Assembly: GCF_038789205.1 (NCBI RefSeq)
Contig: NZ_CP128355.1
Location: 434,001-498,000, forward strand
From: Staphylococcus hsinchuensis
GTDB taxonomy: Bacteria; Bacillota; Bacilli; Staphylococcales; Staphylococcaceae
Length of the DNA: 64,000 bases
Direction: 5' to 3'
The translations under genes and the position numbers were made by a program. The notes under the pieces were generated by a model. That model searched no databases and was not told the origin of the DNA. It saw only the letters and a program-made list of their open reading frames with translations. This document shows, in pieces, positions 19,105 to 30,620 of the stretch. Numbering within the stretch: position 1 is the first letter of the stretch; each line of letters opens with the position of its first letter.

Positions 19105-19860
19105 TTATTTTGACTTTTCATCTTGTAATTGCATCATTTGATCTGCTTTATCTGTAAAAATACCATCTACACCCCAATTTTTTAATTGGTTCGCACGTGT
19201 TTTTTTGTTAACAGTCCAAACGTTAAGTTGATATCCAGCATCTTTAATCATCTTCACGCGCTTTTCTGTTAAGCGTGCGTCTTCAATATTGACGATTTGA
19301 GAGTCACAAAAATCCATAATTGTGCGCCAGTCATCTTTAAAAGCTGCTGTCTTAAATAATACAGCTCTTGGGTATTCCGACATATATTGCTTTGATAAAT
19401 GTACTAATGGAATATTAAAGCTAGAAATTAATACTTTTAAACTGTTATCAAGTTGTTTAAGTTTTTCAGAAACTTGGCGTACCATTTCTTCGGATAGTTG
19501 TGGTCCATTCGGTCCAGAAACGCCTTTTAATTCAACATTCAAATTCATTTTTTTATCATTAGCTAAAGCAATAATATCTTCAAATGTCGGTAGTTTTTCA
19601 TTTTCAAATTCATCACTAAACCATAAACCTGCTGAACTTTGTTGCATTTGAGACCAGTTTAGCTGTGTAATTTCTCCTACCATATCCGTTGTACGATCTA
19701 AATAATCATCATGAATAATGAGTAACCGTTTATCTTTTGTTATTGCTACATCTAATTCTAACCAATTTAATTCTTTTATATCTGCTGCAGCATGAAATGA
19801 AGCAAGCGTATTTTCAGGGGCTTTACTCGGTAACCCTCTATGACCATAAACCGTAAACAT
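19105..19860 (-). CDS. Glycerophosphodiester phosphodiesterase
   Basis: A 251-residue GDPD TIM-barrel enzyme, probably cytoplasmic since no signal peptide is present. It hydrolyses glycerophosphodiesters to glycerol 3-phosphate and an alcohol. The catalytic HRGLPSKAPENTLASF (His8/Arg9, Glu) and LELDVAITKDKRLLIIHDD (metal-binding Glu/Asp and second catalytic His) are intact, as is LNVELKG. ATG 19860 follows AGGAGT. It is the first gene of a GDPD-MarR operon. It resembles UgpQ rather than exported GlpQ. Confidence 0.9.
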   Translation of the reverse strand: MFTVYGHRGLPSKAPENTLASFHAAADIKELNWLELDVAITKDKRLLIIHDDYLDRTTDMVGEITQLNWSQMQQSSAGLWFSDEFENEKLPTFEDIIALANDKKMNLNVELKGVSGPNGPQLSEEMVRQVSEKLKQLDNSLKVLISSFNIPLVHLSKQYMSEYPRAVLFKTAAFKDDWRTIMDFCDSQIVNIEDARLTEKRVKMIKDAGYQLNVWTVNKKTRANQLKNWGVDGIFTDKADQMMQLQDEKSK

Positions 19861-19936
19861 AACGCCACTCCTTTATAATGAATTTATAGTTATTATGATA
19901 TGAAACCTCAGATTTTACAACTTATCTAACGTAGAT

Positions 19937-20821
19937 TTACTCGAAATCTTTAAAATAAGCTAATAAAGATTTTCTTGTTTCCGCAATGACAGGTATGGCT
20001 ATGTTCTTTGCTTTATAACCAATGCCTATCGTACGTGTAGCATCATGGTTTTTTATAGGTATTTGCTTTAAATTAGGAATTTGTATTTCTCTTAAATGCG
20101 GTAATATGGACACACCTAAATCTGAACTAATAAATGCAGCGATGGTTATAATTTCATCACCTTCAAAGCTGATTTGAGGCTGTAACTGGTATGATTTTAA
20201 AATATCATCTACTTGCTTTCGTAACGAGAAACCTTTTTTCAATAAAATAAAATTTTCATCACGTAATGCATTTATTTCAATTTGATTATAGTTCGAAAAT
20301 GGATGCGTTTCATTAATCGTAATATACAATTTTTCAGTAATTAACGGTTCAAAGATTGTGTTTGGATCTTTATTAACTAACGACGTTATTACAATATCAG
20401 CTTCACCATCGTCTAGCATTTTCAATAATTTATTAGCATGATTTTGAACGAGTTTTAATCGAATATTGGGATATTGTTTTTTAAATGTTTTCAGAAATTC
20501 TGACATATAACCTGCTCCAACTGAATGCAAAAAGCCAATTGTGAGTTCACCAGAGTATTCGTCTGTTGCATTTGAAATATTTGTTTGAAAAATAGCCATC
20601 TCATCTAAAATATTATTCACCGTTATTAAAAAAGATTTACCATAGTTGCTCAATGTAATCGCTCGTCCTGTACGATGAAATAATGGCACACCGAGTTCCG
20701 TTTCCAAATGTTTAATCGCTCTACTCAAGGCCGATTGACTGACCATTAATTGTTCAGCTGATAATGACATATTTTCAGTATTCGCAAGATGTTTAAAGTA
20801 TTCAAGGTGATGCCACTCCAT
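19937..20821 (-). CDS. LysR-family transcriptional regulator
   Basis: A 294-residue LysR-type regulator with an N-terminal HTH (MEWHHLEYFKHLANTENMSL, then SAEQLMVSQSALSRAIKHLE) and a periplasmic-binding-protein-like effector domain from about residue 90. AGGAGG precedes ATG 20821. It is divergently transcribed from an MFS transporter 111 bases away, the classic arrangement in which the LysR protein controls the neighbour. The gap holds ATCATGAT within GCATA-N14-TATGC (20846-20869), a possible binding site. The inducer is unknown. Confidence 0.88.
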   Translation of the reverse strand: MEWHHLEYFKHLANTENMSLSAEQLMVSQSALSRAIKHLETELGVPLFHRTGRAITLSNYGKSFLITVNNILDEMAIFQTNISNATDEYSGELTIGFLHSVGAGYMSEFLKTFKKQYPNIRLKLVQNHANKLLKMLDDGEADIVITSLVNKDPNTIFEPLITEKLYITINETHPFSNYNQIEINALRDENFILLKKGFSLRKQVDDILKSYQLQPQISFEGDEIITIAAFISSDLGVSILPHLREIQIPNLKQIPIKNHDATRTIGIGYKAKNIAIPVIAETRKSLLAYFKDFE

Positions 20822-20845
20822 CTTACCCCTCCTTATGTACGAAAC

Positions 20846-20869
20846 GCATAGATATCATGATTATTATGC
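20846..20869. promoter_or_regulatory. Candidate LysR binding site
   Basis: Inverted halves GCATA and TATGC spaced by 14 bases, containing the palindrome ATCATGAT, in the 111-base gap between the divergent lysR and MFS genes. Assignment rests on position and symmetry only. Confidence 0.3.
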
Positions 20870-20932
20870 ATTTTTTTAATCCTTAGTTCCATGCTACCAT
20901 AAAACTAACAATTATAGAGAAGGATGACACAG

Positions 20933-22123
20933 ATGGAATTAGCCAACGAACTTCGCGCAACAAAAGGGACAAAGGCGTATACGCGAATTATTATCGCCTT
21001 ATTTATTTCAGGTTTCACCATATTTTCAATATTATACAGTGTTCAACCTTTGATACCTCATTTCACGAAAGCGTTCCATGTTAGTGAAACATTATCCAGT
21101 TTGGCACTATCAACAACTACGTTAACGCTCGCCATAGCAATGCTCTTTTTCGGAGCGATATCCGAAGTCCTTGGTCGTAAACCTGTAATGATATTCTCAG
21201 TAATTTCTGTTTCGATACTGGCTTTAATACAAGCATTTGTCACAGATTTTAATGTATTTCTTATTATCAGATTTATACAAGGTATTTGTTTAGCAGGTCT
21301 ACCTTCGATTGCCATGGCCTACATTGGTGAAGAAATCTCAGTTACGAATTTACCTGAAGCAATGGGCATCTACATTAGTGGTAATGCAGTCGGCGGTGCA
21401 TTTGGTAGAATATTTACTGCCTATATTTCAAGTATATATGGTTATCAAGTCGGTCTTGGTGCAATTGGTATTATCAGTGTAGTGGCTGCAATACTTTTTA
21501 TTATTTTAGTGCCAGCTTCAAAGAATTTTGAAAAGCAAAGTTTTTCAATATCTACTTTACTGAAAAGTTATAGCCATCATCTGAAGAATAAACGTCTCTT
21601 AAAACCATTTGCGCTAGGTTTTTTATTACTTGGTTGTAATATAGCAGCTTTTAACTATATTGGTTTTGTATTGGGTCACAAACCATACAACATGTCAGAA
21701 AGTATGATTAGTTTAATTTATCTATTATTTTTAATTGGCATGATGTCTTCTATTTTAAATGCGAAGTTACGTGCTAAATTAGGCACTTTAAACGCATTAA
21801 AATTTTGCATACTTTTATTGATTTTTGGTGTATGGGTGACGATGTTACCATTCCTAATATTTAAAATACTTGGACTCGCATTTTCAGTGTATGCATTTTT
21901 CAGTGGACACTCTATCGCGAGCTCTATCGTTGCGACACGTGCAGAACATCATAAAGCTCAAGCATCTAGCCTTTATTTACTATTTTATTACATCGGTTCA
22001 TCGGTCGGCGGTACATTAGCTGGAGTATTTTATAATTTCATACAATGGCCGGGCGTAGTATTAATGATTACTTTATTTATGGTTTGTGCATTCATTATTG
22101 CATTAACTATTAAAAGTGAATAA
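20933..22123 (+). CDS. MFS transporter, 12 TM (Bcr/YnfM-like)
   Basis: A 396-residue major facilitator with about 12 hydrophobic segments. Motif A-like FGAISEVLGRKPVM near residue 75 and RFIQGICLAGLPSIAMAYIGEE near 115 fit the DHA1/YnfM-type exporters. ATG 20933 is preferred: GAGAAGGA is 8 bases upstream, whereas ATG 20924 overlaps it. It is divergent from the LysR gene that probably regulates it. The substrate is unknown (drug or metabolite export suggested). Confidence 0.85.
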   Translation: MELANELRATKGTKAYTRIIIALFISGFTIFSILYSVQPLIPHFTKAFHVSETLSSLALSTTTLTLAIAMLFFGAISEVLGRKPVMIFSVISVSILALIQAFVTDFNVFLIIRFIQGICLAGLPSIAMAYIGEEISVTNLPEAMGIYISGNAVGGAFGRIFTAYISSIYGYQVGLGAIGIISVVAAILFIILVPASKNFEKQSFSISTLLKSYSHHLKNKRLLKPFALGFLLLGCNIAAFNYIGFVLGHKPYNMSESMISLIYLLFLIGMMSSILNAKLRAKLGTLNALKFCILLLIFGVWVTMLPFLIFKILGLAFSVYAFFSGHSIASSIVATRAEHHKAQASSLYLLFYYIGSSVGGTLAGVFYNFIQWPGVVLMITLFMVCAFIIALTIKSE

Positions 22124-22150
22124 ATCAATTTGTCTTATTAAATAAATTTA

Positions 22151-22256
22151 AGAGGTTGGAAGTGGGACAGAAATCGAATTTTCTAATAGAGATTTCGTAG
22201 TCACAATAGGTGACAAAGAAGCTGAGACAACTATTTTGCCTCAGCCTCAACCTCTC
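22151..22256. repeat. Dispersed staphylococcal intergenic repeat, copy C
   Basis: GAAGTGGGACAGAAATCGAA ... GAGATTTCGTAGTCAC, then AGAAGCTGAGACAA ... TTGCCTCAGCCTCAACC. It is in the opposite orientation to copy A and lies between the convergent MFS gene and the 109-residue hypothetical, where its hairpins can terminate both. Confidence 0.72.
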
Positions 22257-22265
22257 TTTTGATTA

Positions 22266-22595
22266 TTAACTTTTAGCTAAATACATATCATAATCAAATT
22301 CCATAATATCATTGGTCATGATCACTTGCGTATTTAAACTATCCTCGAGGTAATCTCGAACTTCATCAATGTCATCTATGTTAGATTGTTCTAAGTGGTT
22401 CATTTCAAGGACGATAAACCTTACTGAATTAATAGTCGCATCGACGTGTTTTGTTAACTTTTCAGCAAAAATACTTACACTTTCTTTATACTGGTAATCA
22501 GGCATTGCGACTACTCTAGAATAGATAGGATCATTTGAATTATTTCTCAAATAAAACAATGTGTTCCCTCTACTATAGCGAATAATCATAAACAT
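22266..22595 (-). CDS. Hypothetical protein, 109 aa
   Basis: A soluble-looking 109-residue protein beginning FMIIRYSRGNTLFYLRNNS and ending in an acidic stretch (DIMEFDYDMYLAKS). No signal, membrane segment or motif is recognised. GAGGGTG lies 7 bases before the ATG at 22595, and codon use looks genuine. It is convergent with the MFS gene. Confidence 0.65.
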   Translation of the reverse strand: MFMIIRYSRGNTLFYLRNNSNDPIYSRVVAMPDYQYKESVSIFAEKLTKHVDATINSVRFIVLEMNHLEQSNIDDIDEVRDYLEDSLNTQVIMTNDIMEFDYDMYLAKS

Positions 22596-22897
22596 ATAAC
22601 GACACCCTCTATAGATTGATTTACTAATCTATATACATTTTACACCCTTTTTAAACATAAAATTTTCAAATTTTACGCAATTTGTTTACAACAATAGTCT
22701 TCAATCTCACTCTTATAAATTATTATCTAATGTGTGTTATAACTTTATATTATATATCAATATATAAAGTATGAGTATTGTTCGTACGACTCTCTATGTA
22801 TATGAACAAATACAATATAATTAATATAAAGAAAACCAACCCGAAAGAAATTAATCTTTCGGGTTGGTTTTTATTTATATCTTAGACTTAAAACGAA
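22596..22897. other. Intergenic region with mqo terminator
   Basis: No gene seen. At 22832-22871 a perfect 16-bp stem (AAAACCAACCCGAAAG / CTTTCGGGTTGGTTTT) forms a strong terminator 26 bases after the mqo stop. The rest is AT-rich and holds the promoter of the 109-residue gene. Confidence 0.75.
22832..22871 (-). terminator. Terminator after mqo
   Basis: A perfect 16-bp inverted repeat (AAAACCAACCCGAAAG and its complement) around an 8-base loop, immediately downstream of mqo on the minus strand. Confidence 0.85.
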
Positions 22898-24385
22898 TTA
22901 TACGTTGTTAAGTTGTAATTCACTAGCACTTGCTTGACGTACTTGTCTTAATAACGCTTCGTCTTCGATTAATGATTTACCATATGATGGAATCATTTTT
23001 TGAATTTCTGGAGTCCATTTATCCATGTACTCTGGGAAGTTCTTTTCAAGTACTTCTAATGCTACAGAAACTGAAGTAGAAGCCCCTGGTGATTCACCTA
23101 ATAATGCAATCACTGAATGGTCTTTAGAATTAACGACTTCTGTACCAAATTGGATATAACCTCTACCGTGTTCTTTTGTATCTTTGATAACTTGAACACG
23201 TTTACCTGCAACGTGGATATCCCAATCTTCATCTTTAGCATCTGGAACGAATCTACGTAATTCTTTCATGCGATCTTCTTTTTTAGCTAATACTTCTTGA
23301 ATAGAGTATTTAACTAATGGGAAGTTTTTGAATGCTGAAGATACCATTGTTAACACATTGCTTGGATTGATTGATTTAAATAAGTCCAAGTTAGAGCCGT
23401 TTTTCAAGAATTTAGGGCCGATTGCTGCGAACGGACCAAATAATAATGAATTATGGTCTTGAATATAACGTCTATCTAAATGTGGTACTGTCATTGGTGG
23501 TGTGCCTGGTGGCTCTTTACCATAAACTTTGGCTTCGTGTTTAGCAACAACTTCTGGGTTGTTACAAACTAGGAATGCACCACTAATTGGGAATCCACCT
23601 AAGTGTTTGCTTTCTGGGATACCAGTTTTTTGTAGTAATGGAATTGCATGTCCACCTGCACCGATGAAGATATAATCAGCGATATGGTGTTCAATCTTCT
23701 TCGTTCTAAGATCTTTGATTTTAGCTTCCCATTTGCCATCTTTACGACGGTTGAAATCAAGAACTTCGTGTTTATAATACATATCGATGTTATCTTGCTT
23801 TGCTAAATTGCTAGCCATCTTTCTAGTTAATTCACCAAAGTTAACATCTGTACCTTCATTGATTTTACTTGCCGCGATTGTTTCGTTAGGATCACGGCCT
23901 TCCATCATTAAAGGCATCCATTCTTTAATTTTGTTGTGGTCTTCTGTGTATTCGATTTCTTTGAACATTGGAACAGTTGATAACGCTTCAAAACGTTTCT
24001 TCAAGAAGTTCACGTTGCGTGGCCCTTGCACAAAGCTAATATGTGGTAAAGGACGGATAAATTCTTGTGGGTTTTGAATTTGGTTACTCTTTACTAAGTG
24101 AGACCAAAATTGTTTAGAAATCTCGAATTCCTCGTTGATTTCTTTTGCTTTTTCTACGTCTACTGAACCATCTTTTTGTTCAACTGTATAGTTCAACTCA
24201 CATAATGCGGCATGTCCAGTTCCGGCATTATTTCGTTCGTTTGAACTTTCAATTGCGGGTTTTTCTAGTCTTTCAAATAATTTAATATTCCAATCTGGTG
24301 CTAAGTCTTTAATAAATGAACCAAATGTCGTACTTAACACTCCGGCGCCGATTAAAATGACGTCTTTAGATTCTGAATTACTCAT
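22898..24385 (-). CDS. mqo: Malate:quinone oxidoreductase
   Basis: A 495-residue FAD-dependent peripheral membrane enzyme oxidising malate to oxaloacetate and passing electrons to menaquinone. The FAD loop VILIGAGVLSTTFGSFI at 9-25, ERNNAGTGHAALCELNYT near 50, and IFIGAGGHAIPLLQKTGIPE and LLGESPGASTSVSVALEVLE in the C-terminal half are diagnostic of Mqo. AAAGGTGG precedes ATG 24385. S. aureus carries two mqo genes, one near fda and pan genes; this position fits that second copy. It stands alone between panC and a hypothetical. Confidence 0.95.
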   Translation of the reverse strand: MSNSESKDVILIGAGVLSTTFGSFIKDLAPDWNIKLFERLEKPAIESSNERNNAGTGHAALCELNYTVEQKDGSVDVEKAKEINEEFEISKQFWSHLVKSNQIQNPQEFIRPLPHISFVQGPRNVNFLKKRFEALSTVPMFKEIEYTEDHNKIKEWMPLMMEGRDPNETIAASKINEGTDVNFGELTRKMASNLAKQDNIDMYYKHEVLDFNRRKDGKWEAKIKDLRTKKIEHHIADYIFIGAGGHAIPLLQKTGIPESKHLGGFPISGAFLVCNNPEVVAKHEAKVYGKEPPGTPPMTVPHLDRRYIQDHNSLLFGPFAAIGPKFLKNGSNLDLFKSINPSNVLTMVSSAFKNFPLVKYSIQEVLAKKEDRMKELRRFVPDAKDEDWDIHVAGKRVQVIKDTKEHGRGYIQFGTEVVNSKDHSVIALLGESPGASTSVSVALEVLEKNFPEYMDKWTPEIQKMIPSYGKSLIEDEALLRQVRQASASELQLNNV

Positions 24386-24588
24386 TATTTACCACCTTTC
24401 TATTTTTACTAAGATAGCTATAGCTAATTGATAAATAATAATGACCTTGACGTCTTTATTATAGAAATTCACTATAAGCGTACTATACGTACAATACCCC
24501 TTCATAAATATGATAAATCAACGTCATACAATTGTAAAATAGAGATTAATTTCACGCCTAAAATAATTTTTGGCTTACTATAATGTAG

Positions 24589-26255
<1,667 letters not shown>

Positions 26256-26334
26256 TTAAAATCCCACCCATAATTTGTTATATTTTTAATAATATCCATA
26301 TATTAACAAACTATACATAAAAAGGAATGACAAT

Positions 26335-27198
26335 ATGACTCAAATTGCAATTATTGGTCCTGGTGCAGTAGGTAGTACGATTGCTAAAGATTTACAAGAG
26401 AAATATAACAACGTCCACTTACTCGGTCGTTCGAATAAACAACTGAACTATCACTCATATGAAACGCCTGATCAAACTTCGACATTACAAGTAACTGCAA
26501 TCAATGATTTCTCAAAAGTTGTTGATATATTAATCATAGCCGTAAAAATCCCTCAACTTCAGAACGTCTTATCACAAATAAATCATTTAATTGGTTCCCA
26601 TACTACTATTATTCTCGCTCAAAATGGCTATGGCCAACTAGGTCATATTAAACACCCAAATGTCTATCAAGCTGTCGTATATATAAGTGGTCAGAAACAA
26701 GAGAATCACATCACACATTTTCAAGATCATACTCTGATTATGGACAATAATTCACGTACTCAACAGTTATTTGAGATTGCTCAGAATACTAAATTATCTA
26801 TTGAATTGACCGATCAAATAGAAGAAAAAATTTGGTATAAATTACTCGTTAATTCAGGTATTAATACAATAACTGCTTTGACACAACAACCCGTCAAAGT
26901 GATGGAAAAGCCAAATATGAAACAGTTGTGCAATCAATTACTTAACGAAGGCATCTCTATTGCAAAAGCTGAAGGAATAGTGTTGGAACCTTCCACCGTC
27001 AGTGACATTATGGATATTTATGAGAGCTATCCTCCTGAAATGGGAACGAGCATGTATTACGATATGTTAGCACAACGACCAACTGAAATTGATGGTATCC
27101 AAGGATTCTTATATCAATGTGCACGAAAACATCAACTACACACACCGATACTTGATACTGTTTATACTTTACTGTTGGCCCAACAACCGGAAGAGTAG
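26335..27198 (+). CDS. panE: 2-dehydropantoate 2-reductase
   Basis: A 287-residue NADPH-dependent ketopantoate reductase giving pantoate. The N-terminal loop is AIIGPGAVGSTIAKDLQEK; AQNGYGQL near residue 95 and KIWYKLLVNSGINTITALT (catalytic Lys and Asn) near 165-185 follow, and EIDGIQGF near the end matches the family's substrate-binding Glu region. ATG 26335 follows AAAGGA. It is divergent from panBC across an 80-base promoter region, completing the pantoate branch. A paralog lies at 17485. Confidence 0.9.
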   Translation: MTQIAIIGPGAVGSTIAKDLQEKYNNVHLLGRSNKQLNYHSYETPDQTSTLQVTAINDFSKVVDILIIAVKIPQLQNVLSQINHLIGSHTTIILAQNGYGQLGHIKHPNVYQAVVYISGQKQENHITHFQDHTLIMDNNSRTQQLFEIAQNTKLSIELTDQIEEKIWYKLLVNSGINTITALTQQPVKVMEKPNMKQLCNQLLNEGISIAKAEGIVLEPSTVSDIMDIYESYPPEMGTSMYYDMLAQRPTEIDGIQGFLYQCARKHQLHTPILDTVYTLLLAQQPEE

Positions 27199-27324
27199 GA
27201 TGATAGTCTCTATAGGGAAGTTGAAATACTTATTTGAAGATTGATTTATAGTTTTTGAAACCAACCACATCATTAATTAAAATGAATAAAATTTAATGCT
27301 ACTATTTAGTAGAGGTGGTTAAAA

Positions 27325-27486
27325 ATGTTTTTAGCAAAATTAGAATGTTATAACTGTAAAAAAGAAATCGACGACAATGAAGACATCATGATTGCCATAA
27401 ATAATAAGGATTTAAAGGGAATAACAAACGTAAAACAATGGGCAAAGAATCAAAAAGTTTATTGTTCACAGTGTTCTAAAAAATAG
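27325..27486 (+). CDS. Small zinc-ribbon protein, 53 aa
   Basis: A 53-residue product with two Cys pairs, CYNCKKEI near the N-terminus and YCSQCSKK at the C-terminus, a CxxC-CxxC arrangement expected to bind one zinc. A strong ribosome site, AGAGGTGG, lies 6 bases before the ATG, which argues for a real gene. It stands alone between panE and the dispersed repeat. The family is not identified; a nucleic-acid or protein-binding role is possible. Confidence 0.65.
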   Translation: MFLAKLECYNCKKEIDDNEDIMIAINNKDLKGITNVKQWAKNQKVYCSQCSKK

Positions 27487-27576
27487 TTTTTACCAAACTG
27501 ATATGTATGTATTACAAAATTTAAAACGTGTAGCTTATAACTGTCGGCAATAAATTCCTCTTATCAGCAGTTTTTT

Positions 27577-27740
27577 GGGAATGGGACAGAAATCAAATCT
27601 TCTAATAGAGATTTCGTAATCCCATCCCAGCAAGGACGACTAGGAGTGGAAAAGCTTGATATAATCGCCTTTTCAATTCAGTCACCTACTGCCTAATTGA
27701 CAAAGAGTCTGAGACATTTGTTTGGTCTCAGACTCTTTGT
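27577..27740. repeat. Dispersed staphylococcal intergenic repeat, copy D
   Basis: A full-length copy inverted relative to copy A: GAATGGGACAGAAATC ... GATTTCGTAATCCCATCCC, a middle part with CAAGGACGACTAG, then AATTGACAAAGAGTCTGAGA ... TCTCAGACTCTTTG. It lies downstream of the first gtfB and can act as its terminator. Confidence 0.75.
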
Positions 27741-27761
27741 TTTACTTTATCCTATTATAGC

Positions 27762-29102
27762 TTACTCAATAACAGCATTTAAAGCGGCGTTAAATTGTGC
27801 TTTAGACACTTCGTTGACGTTTAATTTTTGGCTCTCTAAACGTTGGTCGAATGCTTCTTTACTTTCAAAGATATACGTTAAAGTTTCGTTTAAGTTAGGT
27901 AATTCATTCACTTTAGAGAATAAATTGGTCGGTGACGTAACGTTACGATTATGAGCTATTTCCTTATAACCAAGGATAAGCATGTCGTTGTCGAATGCTT
28001 TTTGTACGGCACCTACAATTTCTTTGCCTTCATTAATATCTAAAAAGACGTCACATGTCTTATATAGTTTCTGTATTTTATCATTTGTAATCGTTGGATA
28101 CAGTTTGACATTAGGGTGTTGCTCTAAGTTCATCAACTTAGAAGACATCTCTGTAACTGCAGCTATGTGGAATGTAATATTCGGTGATGTCATAACAATT
28201 GTTTCAATATGTTCAATTTGATCCGAATTTGTCATGATTAATGCATTTTCCGAATGTTGGTTTTTCTTGTCATATTTAAACAGATAACCTGATGGGCGTA
28301 TAAATTTCTTCTCTGAATCTTGTGTATAGTTCATCAACGTTTGATATTCTAAACGGCTTGGCACATTCACTTTAAACTTGCGTCTCATCTCGTTATTAAA
28401 AATCATTTTCATATTGCCAGGAATGACACCGTTACTTTGTTCTTGCCAAAACAGAACGTCTTCACCTTTTGTTTCGAGGTTGTATAACACGCCAAATGAA
28501 GTCGCAAGTGAATTAATAATAAATCCATCCATTTCGATATTTAATTGCTCAATATAAAACAAAATAAAAGCAACTTCAGAATCAAAGAAATATGTTTGAC
28601 CTTCCCAATCTAGTACAACATCACGTGTGACGTAATTCTCATAGATAATTTCTTTGCCGTTTCTATCCATATATTTTTTCAAAATAGCTTTACCTTTTTT
28701 ATCATATACCGTTTGCGCATATTTAATACCTGTTTTTGTATAATGGTCAACAAAACGCACAACTTTGTCTTTATCGTACCATTCAACACGCTGAACAATT
28801 CTCGGTTTATCATTAGGGCGATAGCAAATTTTCCCACGTTTTTCGCCTAACTCTTTAATCCACGCTTCATCGTTATTCCCTTCAATTTCCCAAAATCTAG
28901 GTACTTCGATTTCGTTAAAAAATCTTGGTTTATCTTGAGGTGAAACGAGATTATGTGCGAAGAATCGATACGGGGACATTACCTCATCAGGTAGAAAGCC
29001 GTCATCATGTAGCACAATCGTCGGATTGTTGTGCCCTGCAAGTTGTAATGATTTATATAGCAGTTCAGTTTTAGCATCAAAATAATCAAATAAATTAATC
29101 AT
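27762..29102 (-). CDS. gtfB: Accessory Sec glycosylation subunit GtfB (first cluster)
   Basis: A 446-residue GT-B-like protein, the co-chaperone partner of GtfA in the O-GlcNAc transferase that modifies serine-rich adhesins before export. It starts MINLFDYFDAKTELLYKSLQ and shows HDDGFLPDEVMSPY, RVEWYDKD and TFGVLYNLETKGEDVLFWQE-type segments (seen as SFGVLYNL and LFWQEQSNG) shared with the second GtfB in this window. It has no obvious catalytic E-x7-E. Its ATG overlaps the gtfA stop by 8 bases, so the pair is translationally coupled. Last gene of the first cluster; the C-terminus NAALNAVIE looks natural, unlike that of the second copy. Confidence 0.9.
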   Translation of the reverse strand: MINLFDYFDAKTELLYKSLQLAGHNNPTIVLHDDGFLPDEVMSPYRFFAHNLVSPQDKPRFFNEIEVPRFWEIEGNNDEAWIKELGEKRGKICYRPNDKPRIVQRVEWYDKDKVVRFVDHYTKTGIKYAQTVYDKKGKAILKKYMDRNGKEIIYENYVTRDVVLDWEGQTYFFDSEVAFILFYIEQLNIEMDGFIINSLATSFGVLYNLETKGEDVLFWQEQSNGVIPGNMKMIFNNEMRRKFKVNVPSRLEYQTLMNYTQDSEKKFIRPSGYLFKYDKKNQHSENALIMTNSDQIEHIETIVMTSPNITFHIAAVTEMSSKLMNLEQHPNVKLYPTITNDKIQKLYKTCDVFLDINEGKEIVGAVQKAFDNDMLILGYKEIAHNRNVTSPTNLFSKVNELPNLNETLTYIFESKEAFDQRLESQKLNVNEVSKAQFNAALNAVIE

Positions 29103-30603
29103 GGAGCACCTCTTTAATTAGATTTTTCCATTTTTTCACGATTTTAGTAGTTTTAAATGGCTCAGCTATTTCATATGAAGTTTCATGCGACTGCTTTAAA
29201 CCTTTATTGAAATAGTTAACCATATGTTTAGCTAAACAGTTTACAATGACCTCGTTACTGTCTTCATCTAAATCAATTGGAATTAAATAGCCATTTCCTT
29301 TATGACGAATAAATGTTGGATTTCCATAATTTACATCAAATCCAATCATACTCAATCCTGAACCGACCGCTTCCATCAACGTTAAACCAAAGCCTTCACT
29401 CGTCGATGCAGAAACAAATAGTTCATAATTTACATAAACATCGTCTAAATTGACGTGACCTAACAATTTAATGTAATCATTGGCGTCATTTTCTTCAATG
29501 ATACGCGCAATATTACCTTTTTCTCCACCTTCACCATAAATATCAAAGGTAAGTTCCGGAACTTGTTTTTTCGCTTTTATAGCTGCACGCACGAGCCAAT
29601 CAATATGCTTCTCATTTGCTAAGCGTGAAGCTGTAATCATCGCATAAGGATTACGACGTTTTTTAGATTTTTTCAATTGATCTAAACTGCCAACTGGTAT
29701 CGTTCGAATGCGAGGAATATAACCGACGTATTGTTCGAACTGTTTACTTAAAATATCGTTTTGTAAATCTGTCGCCGTTATGAAGAAATCAATCTCATGC
29801 GCATTTGAAAACTGATATTCATAATAATTATTCCATAGAATATGTTGTTTATTTTGGATGCTCTTACTGAAATGTTCGGCATGTACAACGACACCAATTT
29901 TGCTTTGACCTTTATTCTGCAACACTGACTGACCAATCTTAGAAGCTCTATCTAAAATTAAAATATCTTGGTTCGTCAGCTCTAGTTTTTGAATAAAATA
30001 ACCTACAAATGCTTCTTTACTGTAGAGTTTCGCATCTTTAAAAGCATAAACGCTCGAATCACCATCGATGTATTCATTATAAACAATCGATCCATCTTCG
30101 TTATAGAATTGGCGCATGTAAAGTTTCGCTTTATTATCATGCGGAGCGTAATATTCTGAAAAGATCCTCACATAACTGTAAAAATCCTTTCTAATGAGCA
30201 TGCCATTAACAACAAATTCCGCACGATCTACAATATCTTTCTCCTGATCCTTTAAATAACACGTCACAAACGTCTGTGCATTATTTAAAAATAAACGCTT
30301 TATCTTTCCTTTTTGTTCAGTTTTGGTCACTTTATTTCCTAAACTTGCGATGACATCTTCAACCGTATATGTTGTCGGAGCTATCTTTATATCAGAAAAA
30401 TATTGATACAACCAAATGACTTCATCATCTTTAAATCCAAGATTTTGCGTTAACGTTTGTATATTTTCAGATTGAATAAAGTCTAAAAATATGAATTTCA
30501 TGTCATGTTTCGTATTCCTCAACAACTTAGCACGGTATGCTTGAGCATATTCAACACCACTACTGGCCCAACCTATACCAAAGTTTATATTATAAATTGT
30601 CAT
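29095..30603 (-). CDS. gtfA: Accessory Sec glycosyltransferase GtfA (first cluster)
   Basis: A 502-residue family 4 glycosyltransferase that, with GtfB, adds GlcNAc to Ser/Thr of the serine-rich adhesin in the cytoplasm. It begins MTIYNINFGIGWASSGVEYA, has a beta-rich insertion (about 70-200), then the C-terminal GT-B domain with SRLANEKHIDWLVRAA and the donor-site motif EGFGLTLMEAVGSGL (E-x7-E). The chosen ATG at 30603 is 7 bases after GAGGTG; the frame is open to 30618 but this overlaps the ribosome site. The secA2 stop lies 17 bases upstream. Confidence 0.92.
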   Translation of the reverse strand: MTIYNINFGIGWASSGVEYAQAYRAKLLRNTKHDMKFIFLDFIQSENIQTLTQNLGFKDDEVIWLYQYFSDIKIAPTTYTVEDVIASLGNKVTKTEQKGKIKRLFLNNAQTFVTCYLKDQEKDIVDRAEFVVNGMLIRKDFYSYVRIFSEYYAPHDNKAKLYMRQFYNEDGSIVYNEYIDGDSSVYAFKDAKLYSKEAFVGYFIQKLELTNQDILILDRASKIGQSVLQNKGQSKIGVVVHAEHFSKSIQNKQHILWNNYYEYQFSNAHEIDFFITATDLQNDILSKQFEQYVGYIPRIRTIPVGSLDQLKKSKKRRNPYAMITASRLANEKHIDWLVRAAIKAKKQVPELTFDIYGEGGEKGNIARIIEENDANDYIKLLGHVNLDDVYVNYELFVSASTSEGFGLTLMEAVGSGLSMIGFDVNYGNPTFIRHKGNGYLIPIDLDEDSNEVIVNCLAKHMVNYFNKGLKQSHETSYEIAEPFKTTKIVKKWKNLIKEVLHD

Positions 30604-30620
30604 CTCAGTACACCTCATAA

